A stretch of DNA of 19,153 nucleotides, taken from an uncultured Alistipes sp. (GTDB lineage Bacteria; Bacteroidota; Bacteroidia; Bacteroidales; Rikenellaceae). The position numbers and the translations under genes were made by a program. Below are positions 7,691 through 14,721 of this stretch, one piece after another. The stretch's first letter is position 1. Each line of letters begins with the position of its first letter. The notes under the pieces are model-generated. The model did not search any database, was not told where the DNA came from, and saw only the letters and a program-made list of their open reading frames with translations. The stretch lies in contig CAJGDC010000040.1 in assembly GCA_904502005.1 (NCBI GenBank), positions 1 through 19,153 on the forward strand. The letters are read 5' to 3'.

Positions 7691-8752
7691 CTAATTTTCA
7701 TCTTTATAAGTGCAGACAATTGTGTCCACAAAGTTCAAGTTCACAGTTTTGTAGCTATCCCAGCCACGGGTTACTGCCACCTTATCGTAAAATAGACGCA
7801 ACTTGTCCATCTTCTGCTCACAACTCTCCAACCAGCCAAACTCGATGCGGTGGTTACCACTACGAGGTATAAGCTGCAGAGTTATTCTGCCGTCAGAGGT
7901 TGTTGTAGCAACAATCTGCACAATCTCTGCACGCCAAAAGTTATCTCTATCAATTAGGGCTACAAACTCTATAAGGCTCTGCAACTGCTCAAATTGAGCC
8001 ACCCTCTGCTCAAAGGCGCTCTCTACGGCACGCTGCCGAGCAGCAATAGCCTCCTTTGCGTGCTTACAATCCCTCAGATGACCATCTATGTAGCGATATA
8101 GTCGCCTACGCTCACCCTTCTGAGTAATTGTGCTATCACGCACATCTTTACGGCGCGATTGCCAATAATGTTCACGCTCCAAAATAGGTTTTAGCTCCTT
8201 ACCAATCTGAGCCACCGAGTCTTTAGCCTTAAGCTCATAGCCTGCCAACACCTGACTTAGATGGCCCTCATACTCCGAAGCAAATGGAGGACAATAATCT
8301 CCACTGACTACAGGAATGTGTAACGCCGCATGCTCAGGAGACTGAAAGAGGTAACCATCAGCAGTAATGTAACAGTTATATCCATCAACCAGCAACCTAA
8401 AGAGTGGCTTGCGCTGACTTATGTGAATATGCAGGGTACCACTATACGAGGTATAGATTCCCACATAATCGACAAAGCCCTCGCGGTAAATCATCTCCCT
8501 AATAGCCCTTGTATCAACGCTCTCAACATTCACACCCACTGTAGCTATACCCTGCTCAAGGAGCATCTCGCGTACACGATGCGAAGTTATCAGCTGTCCT
8601 GAAGCTGTTGAGTCTGCAATCTCAATATTCAGACGTTCAACGTTCTGCACCCTTTTGTGTTGGCTAACAAGTATTGCACTGCAGACTACATATGCGACTA
8701 TTGTCGCCCATATAGCCACCACAAGTGCAATATTACCTATTCGCCTCCACAT
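7691..8752 (-). CDS. ftsQ: Cell division protein FtsQ with a large charged insertion
   Basis: Bitopic divisome scaffold protein. A short cytoplasmic MWRR is followed by one transmembrane segment (about 7-29) and a POTRA-like region (about 38-112, ending GTLHIHISQRKPLFRL). Then comes the start of the beta domain (DGYNCYITADGYLFQ, 123-137), and the C-terminal strands RAEIVQIVAT...RITLQLIP and VNLNFVDTIVCTYK. Between the beta-domain start and its C-terminal part lies an additional Arg/Lys/Glu-rich, probably helical block (about 155-262). It makes the protein 353 residues where Bacteroidota FtsQ is often near 250. Identification rests on motif order plus position between murC and ftsA. It is preceded by a good Shine-Dalgarno. 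Confidence 0.9.
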   Translation of the reverse strand: MWRRIGNIALVVAIWATIVAYVVCSAILVSQHKRVQNVERLNIEIADSTASGQLITSHRVREMLLEQGIATVGVNVESVDTRAIREMIYREGFVDYVGIYTSYSGTLHIHISQRKPLFRLLVDGYNCYITADGYLFQSPEHAALHIPVVSGDYCPPFASEYEGHLSQVLAGYELKAKDSVAQIGKELKPILEREHYWQSRRKDVRDSTITQKGERRRLYRYIDGHLRDCKHAKEAIAARQRAVESAFEQRVAQFEQLQSLIEFVALIDRDNFWRAEIVQIVATTTSDGRITLQLIPRSGNHRIEFGWLESCEQKMDKLRLFYDKVAVTRGWDSYKTVNLNFVDTIVCTYKDEN

Positions 8753-8759
8753 CTCGGTG

Positions 8760-8769
8760 CTCTCCTCTC
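8760..8769 (-). promoter_or_regulatory. Shine-Dalgarno of ftsQ
   Basis: On the minus strand GAGAGGAGAG ends 7 bases before the ATG at 8752, with its AGGAG core 9 bases from it. Clear purine-rich ribosome binding sites are uncommon in this window, and this one fixes the ftsQ start. Confidence 0.65.
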
Positions 8770-8776
8770 TATTTTG

Positions 8777-10153
8777 CTACCTACTCTTTGCCTCAATAAC
8801 CTCAGCCATAGCCTGACAATACGCGTCAATATTACCTGCGCCGAAGCTCACAACAACATCCGTATCACTCTCCGTTAGCCACTGGGCAATCTGCTCACGC
8901 TCAACGATAGTGCACTTAACTGTAACCCTATCGGCGATAATCTGACTACAAACACCCTCTATAGGCAGCTCTCGCGCAGGATATATCGGCAACAGTACCA
9001 CCTGGTCAGCAAGACTTAGTGCCTGAGCAAACTCCTCATACAAGTCACGCGTACGAGTGTAGAGGTGAGGCTGAAAGATAGCCGTCAATTTACGTTCAGG
9101 GAACATCCTCTTTACAGATGTTATTGCTGCACTCAGCTCACGCGGATGGTGGGCATAGTCGTCCATATATACCGCCTTGGGCGTATTGACATAGAACTCG
9201 AAGCGACGCTTTACGCCCGAGAAGCTAGCCAACGCACTACGCAGAGCGTTATTATCGACCTCCTTACCCTCCGCCTTAGCAGCAAGGATAAAGAGCGCCA
9301 CCGCAGCCACAGCATTCTCAACATTCACCCAACCAGGAATACCAAGGGTGCAACCCTCAATAGTTCCAAAAGGTGTCATCACATCAAAGGTGTAGTGTCC
9401 CGTTGGCAACAGTGTAATATTGGTCGCATAGAAATCAGCCTGCTGGTCAAACGAGTAACTGTAGACCGAAATCTCGCTATTGCGAATAGCAACATCAACG
9501 CCCCTCTTAATTACAAGAGAGCCCCCAGCGCAAATTCTATCAATGAATTGCGAAAATGCCTCCTTCACCGCCTCATGAGTACCGTAAATATCAAGATGGT
9601 CCGCATCTGCAGAGGTCACCACCGCAACATTTGGATTGAGTTGCAAAAATGAGCGGTCAAACTCATCTGCCTCAACAGCCAAACGACCACCCTGACCAAG
9701 CACAAGGTTTGAGTCAAAATTCTTTGAAACTCCACCCAAGAAGGCACTTCCCTCACCTGCAGCAGCATGGTTTAACCAACTGACGAGTGTTGAGGTTGTT
9801 GTCTTGCCATGCGTACCTGCCACAGCCATCACAAACTTACCCGCCGACAACTCACCGAGCATCTGCGAACGCTTAAGCATGCGATAACCACCCTCGCGGA
9901 AATATTGCATCTGCGGATGGTCTGACGGAACAGCAGGAGTATAGACCACAAGTGTATCCTTATCACGGAACTGCTCAGGAATAGCCTCTATGCTATCCTC
10001 ATAATTCACTGCAGTTCCCTCTGTCTCAAGGCGTGCCGTGAGCGGTGTTGGAGTACGGTCATAACCCGCAACAGCGCAACCCTCGTGTAGAAAGTAGCGA
10101 GCCAATGCGCTCATGCCGATGCCTCCGATACCCAAAAAGTATATCTTTCTCAT
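8777..10153 (-). CDS. murC: UDP-N-acetylmuramate--L-alanine ligase
   Basis: ATP-dependent ligase adding L-Ala to UDP-MurNAc, the first step of the stem peptide in peptidoglycan precursor synthesis in the cytoplasm. Seen are the N-terminal UDP-binding GIGGIGMSALARYF (8-21), the P-loop GTHGKTTT (113-120), the Mur-ligase acidic segment EADEFDRSFL (161-170) and DDYAHHPRE (331-339) before the C-terminal domain. Length 458 is typical. It starts 5 bases after the murG stop codon, with its Shine-Dalgarno inside the murG end, and lies 24 bases before ftsQ. Confidence 0.97.
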   Translation of the reverse strand: MRKIYFLGIGGIGMSALARYFLHEGCAVAGYDRTPTPLTARLETEGTAVNYEDSIEAIPEQFRDKDTLVVYTPAVPSDHPQMQYFREGGYRMLKRSQMLGELSAGKFVMAVAGTHGKTTTSTLVSWLNHAAAGEGSAFLGGVSKNFDSNLVLGQGGRLAVEADEFDRSFLQLNPNVAVVTSADADHLDIYGTHEAVKEAFSQFIDRICAGGSLVIKRGVDVAIRNSEISVYSYSFDQQADFYATNITLLPTGHYTFDVMTPFGTIEGCTLGIPGWVNVENAVAAVALFILAAKAEGKEVDNNALRSALASFSGVKRRFEFYVNTPKAVYMDDYAHHPRELSAAITSVKRMFPERKLTAIFQPHLYTRTRDLYEEFAQALSLADQVVLLPIYPARELPIEGVCSQIIADRVTVKCTIVEREQIAQWLTESDTDVVVSFGAGNIDAYCQAMAEVIEAKSR

Positions 10154-10158
10154 ACACT

Positions 10159-11265
10159 CTACTCCTTACAAAATTTTAGAGCCTCAGCAGCCACACGCTC
10201 AGCCGAGTCGGCAATAGCGAGCTTAGCGATATTCTTTGAGAGCATAGCCAGCTCATTGCTATCGGCAACCATACGAAGCGCCGTAGATATTGCGCAATCC
10301 ACAGCCTCAGAGTCCGCAACCATGCGTGCAGCCTTTTTATCAACCAATGCCTGTGCATTCTTTGTCTGATGGTCCTCAGCCACATTTGGCGAAGGGACAA
10401 AGAGTGTAGGCTTTGCAGCCAAGCACAACTCCGACACTGTACAAGCGCCGCTGCGCGAGATTACCACATCCGCCACAGCATAGGCGTAGTCCATACGCTC
10501 AATAAAGGCGCCCTGCCAGATGTTTTTAGTCGGATAGTGCTGCAAAAATTGCTTCATCTCCTGCTCATAGTAACGACCTGTCTGCCAGATAACCTGCACA
10601 GGAGCCTCGCCACCAAGGGTCATAACCCACGAACGCATCATATTATTGAGAGTACGAGTGCCCAGCGAACCACCCACAACAAGAATCACGGGTAGTGTAT
10701 CATTAAGACCGTAGTACTCAAGCGCCGCCTTCTTGTCGATATCCGAAGCTGAAAAGGCTGCGCGTAGAGGATTACCAGTCTTAACAATGCGCTCGGCAGG
10801 GAAAAATCGCTCCATACCGTCGTATGCCACGCAGATACTCTTAGCCTGACGACCCACAATCTTATTCACAAGACCGGCATAGGAGTTCTGCTCCTGAATC
10901 ACCGTAGGGATACCCATCCTCTGAGCAGCCCAAAGTACCGGTGCTGAAGCATAACCACCAAAGCCCACAACAACATCAGGAGCAAAGCCCTTCAATATCT
11001 TCTTTGCCTCCCTAACGCTCTTGATAATTTTGAAAGGGAGCAATAGATTCTTAAGCGACAGACTGCGCTGCAAACCAGCAATAGGCACACCGATAATTCG
11101 GTAGCCTGCCTTTGGCACCGTAGTCATCTCCATCTTACCCTCAGCACCCACAAAGAGAATCTCTACATTCTCCTCGCCCAAAATACGCTTAAGTGCCTCA
11201 GCCACAGCGATTGCCGGATAGATATGTCCACCTGTGCCACCGCCTGAAAGTATTATTCGTTTCAT
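10159..11265 (-). CDS. murG: UDP-GlcNAc:undecaprenyl-PP-MurNAc-pentapeptide GlcNAc transferase
   Basis: GT28 glycosyltransferase that converts lipid I to lipid II on the cytoplasmic face of the inner membrane. The N-terminal GGGTGGHIYPAIAVAEAL (8-25) carries the glycine loop and His14. The second domain has GGSLGTRTLNN (198-208), the UDP-sugar-binding RSGACTVSE (271-279) and EDHQTKNA (297-304). Length 368 is normal. It is the first gene of the leftward block. The usual upstream neighbour ftsW is absent; a terminator and an unrelated outer-membrane protein gene stand there. A TATCTTTG element lies about 30 bases before the ATG. Confidence 0.97.
   Translation of the reverse strand: MKRIILSGGGTGGHIYPAIAVAEALKRILGEENVEILFVGAEGKMEMTTVPKAGYRIIGVPIAGLQRSLSLKNLLLPFKIIKSVREAKKILKGFAPDVVVGFGGYASAPVLWAAQRMGIPTVIQEQNSYAGLVNKIVGRQAKSICVAYDGMERFFPAERIVKTGNPLRAAFSASDIDKKAALEYYGLNDTLPVILVVGGSLGTRTLNNMMRSWVMTLGGEAPVQVIWQTGRYYEQEMKQFLQHYPTKNIWQGAFIERMDYAYAVADVVISRSGACTVSELCLAAKPTLFVPSPNVAEDHQTKNAQALVDKKAARMVADSEAVDCAISTALRMVADSNELAMLSKNIAKLAIADSAERVAAEALKFCKE
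10162..10167 (-). promoter_or_regulatory. Shine-Dalgarno of murC inside the murG end
   Basis: AAGGAG on the minus strand forms part of the last murG codons (Lys-Glu) and stop, and stands 8 bases before the murC ATG at 10153. It supports tight murG-murC translational coupling. Confidence 0.65.
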
Positions 11266-11294
11266 AAATATTGATTCCTATCCTATATTAGTGA

Positions 11295-11302
11295 CAAAGA
11301 TA
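11295..11302 (-). promoter_or_regulatory. -7 promoter element ahead of murG
   Basis: TATCTTTG on the minus strand matches the Bacteroidota -7 consensus TAnnTTTG, about 30 bases before the murG ATG and downstream of a terminator. No good TTTG is found at the normal -33 distance; only TTTA (11330-11327) is near, with a 24-bp spacer. It is the likely start of the murG-to-gldE transcript. Confidence 0.55.
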
Positions 11303-11336
11303 GTAAAAATTAGCCATACTATATTGTAAAGAGTGC

Positions 11337-11371
11337 AAAAAAAATTTGCAGAGCCACCGACCCTGCAAATT
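11337..11371 (-). terminator. Rho-independent terminator of the outer-membrane protein gene
   Basis: The 9-bp stem AATTTGCAG/CTGCAAATT (11371-11363 with 11351-11343) is followed on the minus strand by a run of T. It lies 22 bases after the stop codon at 11394 and separates that gene from the murG block. Confidence 0.85.
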
Positions 11372-11393
11372 AATCTCGTCATTAAACTATTAT

Positions 11394-11984
11394 CTACTTG
11401 CGTCCACCGCCAAAGACAATGCCCACACTAAGTCCAAAGTGCGAATTGGCATCCTTAATATGCTTGTAGTAGAGTGTTGCACGAGCACGGTGGAAAATCT
11501 CCACACCCACACGTGGCATAACACAAAATGCTGCACTATTTACAGTCTCCTTAAATGGCTGATTTGCAACATCTTTAATACTCATGCCCTGATTACTTGT
11601 AAGTCCGCCACCAATACCTATACCCAGGTATGGAGAGAAGATTCCCTTACGATTTATATTCCAATCAAAAACCGCCATTACATTGAGTGAACGGAACTTA
11701 AACAGATCTTTATTGAGCTTTAAGGTACGGTGGAAGGTGCCGCCATCGACACGCAGACCAATATCAAACGGATGAGTTTTAAAATTACATCTCAACTCAG
11801 CGTTAATGTTGTATCCAACCCTATTCTTATCAAAATCGAGTTTGTTGGTCGGAGAGACCATGCCCGCACCAATCTCTAATTCAAGAGCCCTCACCGGCGC
11901 AGCCTTACCCTTAGCATATACCTGCTGAACACCACCTGCAAACATCATAGCCGAAGCTATAATTACGAAAAACATTCTCTTCAT
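11394..11984 (-). CDS. Small outer-membrane beta-barrel protein
   Basis: A 196-residue protein with an N-terminal signal peptide (MKRMFFVIIASAMMFAGG, cleavage probably after VYA near residue 24). The alternating hydrophobic/polar, glycine-rich strands typical of an OmpA/OmpW-like eight-strand barrel follow: LELEIGAGMVSP, FDIGLRVDGGTF, SLNVMAVFDWNI, FSPYLGIGIGGGL, MPRVGVEIF, and FGLSVGIVFGG. Such proteins are porin-like or adhesion-related; no specific function is visible. It is a single-gene unit with its own promoter (12012-12042) and terminator (11337-11371), placed where ftsW would normally adjoin murG. The barrel assignment rests on pattern, not on a recognised family. Confidence 0.75.
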   Translation of the reverse strand: MKRMFFVIIASAMMFAGGVQQVYAKGKAAPVRALELEIGAGMVSPTNKLDFDKNRVGYNINAELRCNFKTHPFDIGLRVDGGTFHRTLKLNKDLFKFRSLNVMAVFDWNINRKGIFSPYLGIGIGGGLTSNQGMSIKDVANQPFKETVNSAAFCVMPRVGVEIFHRARATLYYKHIKDANSHFGLSVGIVFGGGRK

Positions 11985-12011
11985 AACCTATATTTTTTAA
12001 TTGTTCACACA

Positions 12012-12042
12012 CAAAGTTATAAAAAAATTTGCAAATTCCAAA
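12012..12042 (-). promoter_or_regulatory. Promoter of the leftward outer-membrane protein gene
   Basis: On the minus strand TTTG (12042-12039), exactly 19 bp, then TAACTTTG (12019-12012), a full Bacteroidota-type promoter. The -7 element lies 27 bases before the ATG at 11984. Its -33 element falls inside the spacer of the opposing tRNA promoter. Confidence 0.8.
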
Positions 12043-12058
12043 ATTATACCTACCTTTG
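12028..12058 (+). promoter_or_regulatory. Promoter of tRNA-Leu
   Basis: TTTG (12028-12031), exactly 19 bp, then TACCTTTG (12051-12058). The tRNA begins 12 bases after the -7 element. The two divergent promoters overlap over 12028-12042. Confidence 0.85.
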
Positions 12059-12070
12059 CACCCGAATCCT

Positions 12071-12152
12071 GCGGATATGGTGTAATTGGTAGCCACGTCA
12101 GACTTAGGATCTGATGCCGAGAGGCGTGGGGGTTCGAGTCCCTTTATCCGCA
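12071..12152 (+). tRNA. tRNA-Leu (anticodon TAG)
   Basis: An 82-base class II tRNA. The acceptor stem GCGGATA pairs with TATCCGC, followed by discriminator A. The anticodon stem CAGA/TCTG encloses the loop CTTAGGA with anticodon TAG, which reads CUA and related leucine codons. A long variable arm (GCC-GAGA-GGC) confirms the leucine class. The T-loop is TTCGAGT, and the T-stem contains two G-T pairs. CCA is not encoded. It has its own promoter and terminator and so is a stand-alone unit. Confidence 0.96.
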
Positions 12153-12154
12153 CA

Positions 12155-12190
12155 AACGCGACAGTCTTCTATGAAGGTGTCGCGTTTTTT
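12155..12190 (+). terminator. Terminator of tRNA-Leu (first copy of a direct repeat)
   Basis: The stem AACGCGACA/TGTCGCGTT (12155-12163 with 12178-12186), with an inner CTTC-TAT-GAAG hairpin, is followed by T residues to 12190. Bases 12163-12190 recur identically at 12447-12474. Confidence 0.9.
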
Positions 12191-12446
12191 GCGTCTAAAG
12201 GGACTCGACAACTGGTGGCGGTATGGCAGTGTTATCTGCGCGTGATAAATGTGCAGAGTTGCTATGCAACTTTGGAATATCGTTTGAGAAAGGTTTGCTC
12301 AAACAAGTTTGGCTACCTTTCTCAACCAATCTTCCAAACCTATGGTTTACTGCACATTCTTTGCTTGCACTGCTCAAACCTGCGGCAGCCGTTCGAGTCC
12401 TACTATTGAAATTTAATAGTCAATCAAATTGGACACAAAACGCAAT
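12191..12446. repeat. Nested ~200-bp imperfect palindrome behind tRNA-Leu
   Basis: No credible gene lies here. Six inverted pairs share a centre near 12300-12305: GGACTCGA 12201-12208 with 12393-12400; GCAGTG 12226-12231 with CACTGC 12368-12373; AATGTGCAG 12248-12256 with 12350-12358; TTTGGAA 12271-12277 with 12332-12338; TTGAGAAAGGT 12284-12294 with 12315-12325; CAAAC 12300-12304 with 12307-12311. Two side hairpins, AGTTGC-TAT-GCAACT (12257-12271) and AAACC-TAT-GGTTT (about 12336-12348), make the fold branched. The outermost arms contain the tRNA T-arm sequence. It could be a structured RNA, a non-autonomous mobile element, or a recombination scar at the tRNA 3' end. Confidence 0.75.
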
Positions 12447-12477
12447 AGTCTTCTATGAAGGTGTCGCGTTTTTTGTG
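12434..12477 (+). repeat. Second, diverged copy of the tRNA terminator
   Basis: Bases 12447-12474 are identical to 12163-12190 (28 bases, 284 bp apart). The left arm is altered (ACGCAAT instead of ACGCGAC), which weakens the original stem. An alternative CACAAAACGC / GCGTTTTTTGTG pairing can still form and may terminate transcripts ahead of the oxidoreductase promoter. Confidence 0.85.
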
Positions 12478-12506
12478 CAAGAGATGTGAGATTAGCCACT
12501 TTTTTG

Positions 12507-12514
12507 TATCTTTG
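12507..12514 (+). promoter_or_regulatory. -7 promoter element of the FAD-dependent dehydrogenase gene
   Basis: TATCTTTG lies 16 bases before the ATG at 12531. No TTTG stands at the normal distance upstream. Its position inside the extended frame that would start at a GTG (12486) argues for the ATG at 12531 as the true start. Confidence 0.6.
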
Positions 12515-12530
12515 TGCAAAATTGCAGATT

Positions 12531-14084
12531 ATGGCTCAGACGATAACTCTTACACTTACGCCCAAGCAGGCGGCGGACAGCAGTTACTACACGGCGGCGG
12601 TGGCTCGGCAGATGGGTATTAAGCAGAGTGACATTGCCCTATTGCGCATTGTGAAGCGTTCTGTTGATGCGCGTCGTGGTGGGCTGAAGGTAAACCTCAC
12701 GCTTGAGGCCTTTTTGGACTTTGAGCCGATGCCGGAGCCTATACATTTTGACTATCCCGATGTAAGCAATGCCGACCCTGTGATTATCATCGGAGCAGGT
12801 CCTGCGGGGTTATTCACAGCCCTACGACTTATAGAGTTAGGAAAAAAGCCGATTATATTCGAGCGCGGAAAAGATGTAAGCGAGAGAGGCAAGGATATTG
12901 CCCAAATTCAGCGTGGTGGGGAGATCAATCCCGACTCCAACTACGCCTTTGGTGAGGGTGGTGCCGGAACATTCTCGGACGGCAAGCTTTTCACCCGTTC
13001 AAAGAAGCGCGGAGATTACAATAGAGCCTTGCAACGTCTTGTATATCATGGAGCTACGGAGGAGATACTCTACGAGGCTCATCCACATATTGGCTCGGAC
13101 CGACTACCCCGAATTATTGCCGACATACGTCGTCAGGTGATAGAGTGCGGAGGAGAGATTCACTTTAACTCTCGTGTAGATGGCATAATAATTAAAAAAG
13201 GTCAAGCCGTTGGAATTAAAATAGGCGAAACAGAGGTTGAAGGTCGAGCTGTTGTCATTGCAACGGGTCACTCGGCGCACGACATCTACACGATGCTTGA
13301 CAGTAGTAATATCCGCCTTGAGGCGAAGCCATTTGCGATGGGTGTGCGCATAGAGCATCCGCAGCAGTTGATAAACAAAATCCAGTATCACAACTCCGAC
13401 CAGATGGAGTATCTCCCTGCGGCGGCATACTCGCTTGTGCAGCAGGTTGGAGGCAGAGGCGTCTACTCGTTCTGTATGTGCCCTGGAGGATTTATCGTAC
13501 CGGCGATGACAGACAAGACACAGAGCGTAGTGAACGGCATGTCGCCATCACACCGAGGTTCGCCATTTGCAAATTCTGGCTTTGTAACAGAGATTCGCGC
13601 AGAGGACTTTGCGCACCTTACAGAAAAGTACGGTCAGCTGGCAGGACTGGAGTTCCAGCGTCAATTTGAGATTATGGCACGCGAGGAGGCTAATGGTCGC
13701 CAAACAGCTCCGGCACAGCGAGTTGCAGACTTTGTAGCGGGTAGAAATTCAGCAAGCCTACCGCCATGTTCTTACGTCCCAGGTATTGTTCCGTCACGAC
13801 TTGATAAGTGGATGCCTGAGTTTATTTCGACACGCCTTCGCGAAGCAATACGCATCTTTGACCGCCGTATGCGAGGTTACCTTACAAATGAGGCGGTTGT
13901 TGTGGGTGTAGAGTCACGTACCTCAACTCCTGTACGTATACCGCGCGACCGCGACACACTCGCCCACCCAGAGGTTGCAGCGCTATACCCTGCCGGTGAG
14001 GGTGCTGGATATGCCGGTGGTATTATCTCCGCAGCCCTTGATGGCGAGCGCATTGCCGAGGCTATCGCCCGAGATTGTAAGTAA
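12531..14084 (+). CDS. FAD-dependent dehydrogenase (COG2509-type)
   Basis: A 517-residue flavoprotein. After an N-terminal region of about 85 residues it has the FAD-binding Rossmann motif PVIIIGAGPAGLFTALRL (around residues 87-104) ending in the acidic FERG. The glycine-rich YAFGEGGAGTFSDGKLFTR follows, characteristic of the uncharacterised FAD-dependent dehydrogenase family. Next are a second dinucleotide-site motif VVIATGHSAHDIY, and the C-terminal YPAGEGAGYAGGIISAALDG that closes the FAD site. Length and layout match this family, whose physiological substrate is not established. It lies alone between the tRNA-Leu region and a barrel protein gene, with its own promoter, and is followed by a C/G-rich hairpin. 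Confidence 0.9.
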   Translation: MAQTITLTLTPKQAADSSYYTAAVARQMGIKQSDIALLRIVKRSVDARRGGLKVNLTLEAFLDFEPMPEPIHFDYPDVSNADPVIIIGAGPAGLFTALRLIELGKKPIIFERGKDVSERGKDIAQIQRGGEINPDSNYAFGEGGAGTFSDGKLFTRSKKRGDYNRALQRLVYHGATEEILYEAHPHIGSDRLPRIIADIRRQVIECGGEIHFNSRVDGIIIKKGQAVGIKIGETEVEGRAVVIATGHSAHDIYTMLDSSNIRLEAKPFAMGVRIEHPQQLINKIQYHNSDQMEYLPAAAYSLVQQVGGRGVYSFCMCPGGFIVPAMTDKTQSVVNGMSPSHRGSPFANSGFVTEIRAEDFAHLTEKYGQLAGLEFQRQFEIMAREEANGRQTAPAQRVADFVAGRNSASLPPCSYVPGIVPSRLDKWMPEFISTRLREAIRIFDRRMRGYLTNEAVVVGVESRTSTPVRIPRDRDTLAHPEVAALYPAGEGAGYAGGIISAALDGERIAEAIARDCK

Positions 14085-14111
14085 AAATCAGAGTATAAAT
14101 ATATCACTCTT

Positions 14112-14145
14112 CCCCTCCATTTTGTTGGCATAAAATTTGGAGGGG
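14112..14145 (+). terminator. C/G-rich hairpin after the dehydrogenase gene
   Basis: The stem CCCCTCCA/TGGAGGGG (14112-14119 with 14138-14145) runs into a G8 run, then TAATTTTTA. The T tract is not immediate, so it is a plausible but imperfect terminator. Its right arm overlaps the promoter of the next gene. Confidence 0.5.
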
Positions 14146-14168
14146 GGGGTAATTTTTATATATATTTG
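14136..14168 (+). promoter_or_regulatory. Promoter with a G8 run in its spacer
   Basis: TTTG (14136-14139), 21 bp, TATATTTG (14161-14168). The ATG is 36 bases after the -7 element. The spacer contains eight consecutive G (14142-14149). Confidence 0.7.
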
Positions 14169-14204
14169 TACCGAATAATTTATTAACCCCTAAAATTACA
14201 AATT

Positions 14205-14714
14205 ATGAAGAGATTTTTTATTGTCGTTGTAGCCATTCTGTTGGGTTGCAGCGTAGTTTCGGCGCAGCAAAAGGGTGATAAGTACTTTGGTGGAATGGCA
14301 GGAATTGCTATCCAAGCTGGTGACGGAGTTGGTGCAGGGTTTATCATTCAGCCTGAATTTGGAGGTTTCGTAGCTGATAAGTGTAAATTGGGTATCAGCG
14401 CTGGCTATGCCATTAGTGGTGGCATGCACACCTTTACCCTTACACCAAACTTCTCATACTATATTCGCCTCTGCGATAATGTTTACTACACCCCAGGCAT
14501 TGAGGCAGGTTTGGCTATGGCTGCTGCCCGTGGAGCTGTTGCCGCCGGCGTTGGCGTAGGATTGCAGTTGTTCTCAATGGAGTTCCGCCCAACAAAACAC
14601 TTCGGCTTTACCGCAAACCTCGTCTCTCTAAATTTTGTAGGAATGGAGGGCTCCGCTGCGATTAACTTTGACCTCGGCGTAAACCCAACCGTCGGCTTAA
14701 AATACTACTTCTAA
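14205..14714 (+). CDS. Small outer-membrane beta-barrel protein
   Basis: A 169-residue protein with a signal peptide (MKRFFIVVVAILLGCSVVSA, cleavage after VSA at residue 20). Short amphipathic strands separated by turns follow: YFGGMAGIAIQAG, FIIQPEFGGFVA, KLGISAGYAISGG, FTLTPNFSYYIRL, NVYYTPGIEAGLAM, VGVGLQLFSMEF, and FGFTANLVSLNF. It ends with VGLKYYF, the terminal aromatic residue recognised by the BAM machinery. These signs point to an eight-strand OmpA/OmpX-like barrel in the outer membrane. No specific function is visible. It is a single-gene unit ending at a shared terminator with apt. Confidence 0.8.
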   Translation: MKRFFIVVVAILLGCSVVSAQQKGDKYFGGMAGIAIQAGDGVGAGFIIQPEFGGFVADKCKLGISAGYAISGGMHTFTLTPNFSYYIRLCDNVYYTPGIEAGLAMAAARGAVAAGVGVGLQLFSMEFRPTKHFGFTANLVSLNFVGMEGSAAINFDLGVNPTVGLKYYF

Positions 14715-14721
14715 AACGAAA

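Noticed and set aside
12195..12377. Small minus-strand frame in the tRNA-Leu downstream region
   Set aside because: It lies wholly within the nested palindrome, has no promoter or ribosome binding site and no recognisable product.
12486..12530. Upstream GTG start for the FAD-dependent dehydrogenase
   Set aside because: The TATCTTTG promoter element lies inside this extension and the extra 15 residues do not resemble the family; ATG 12531 is preferred.
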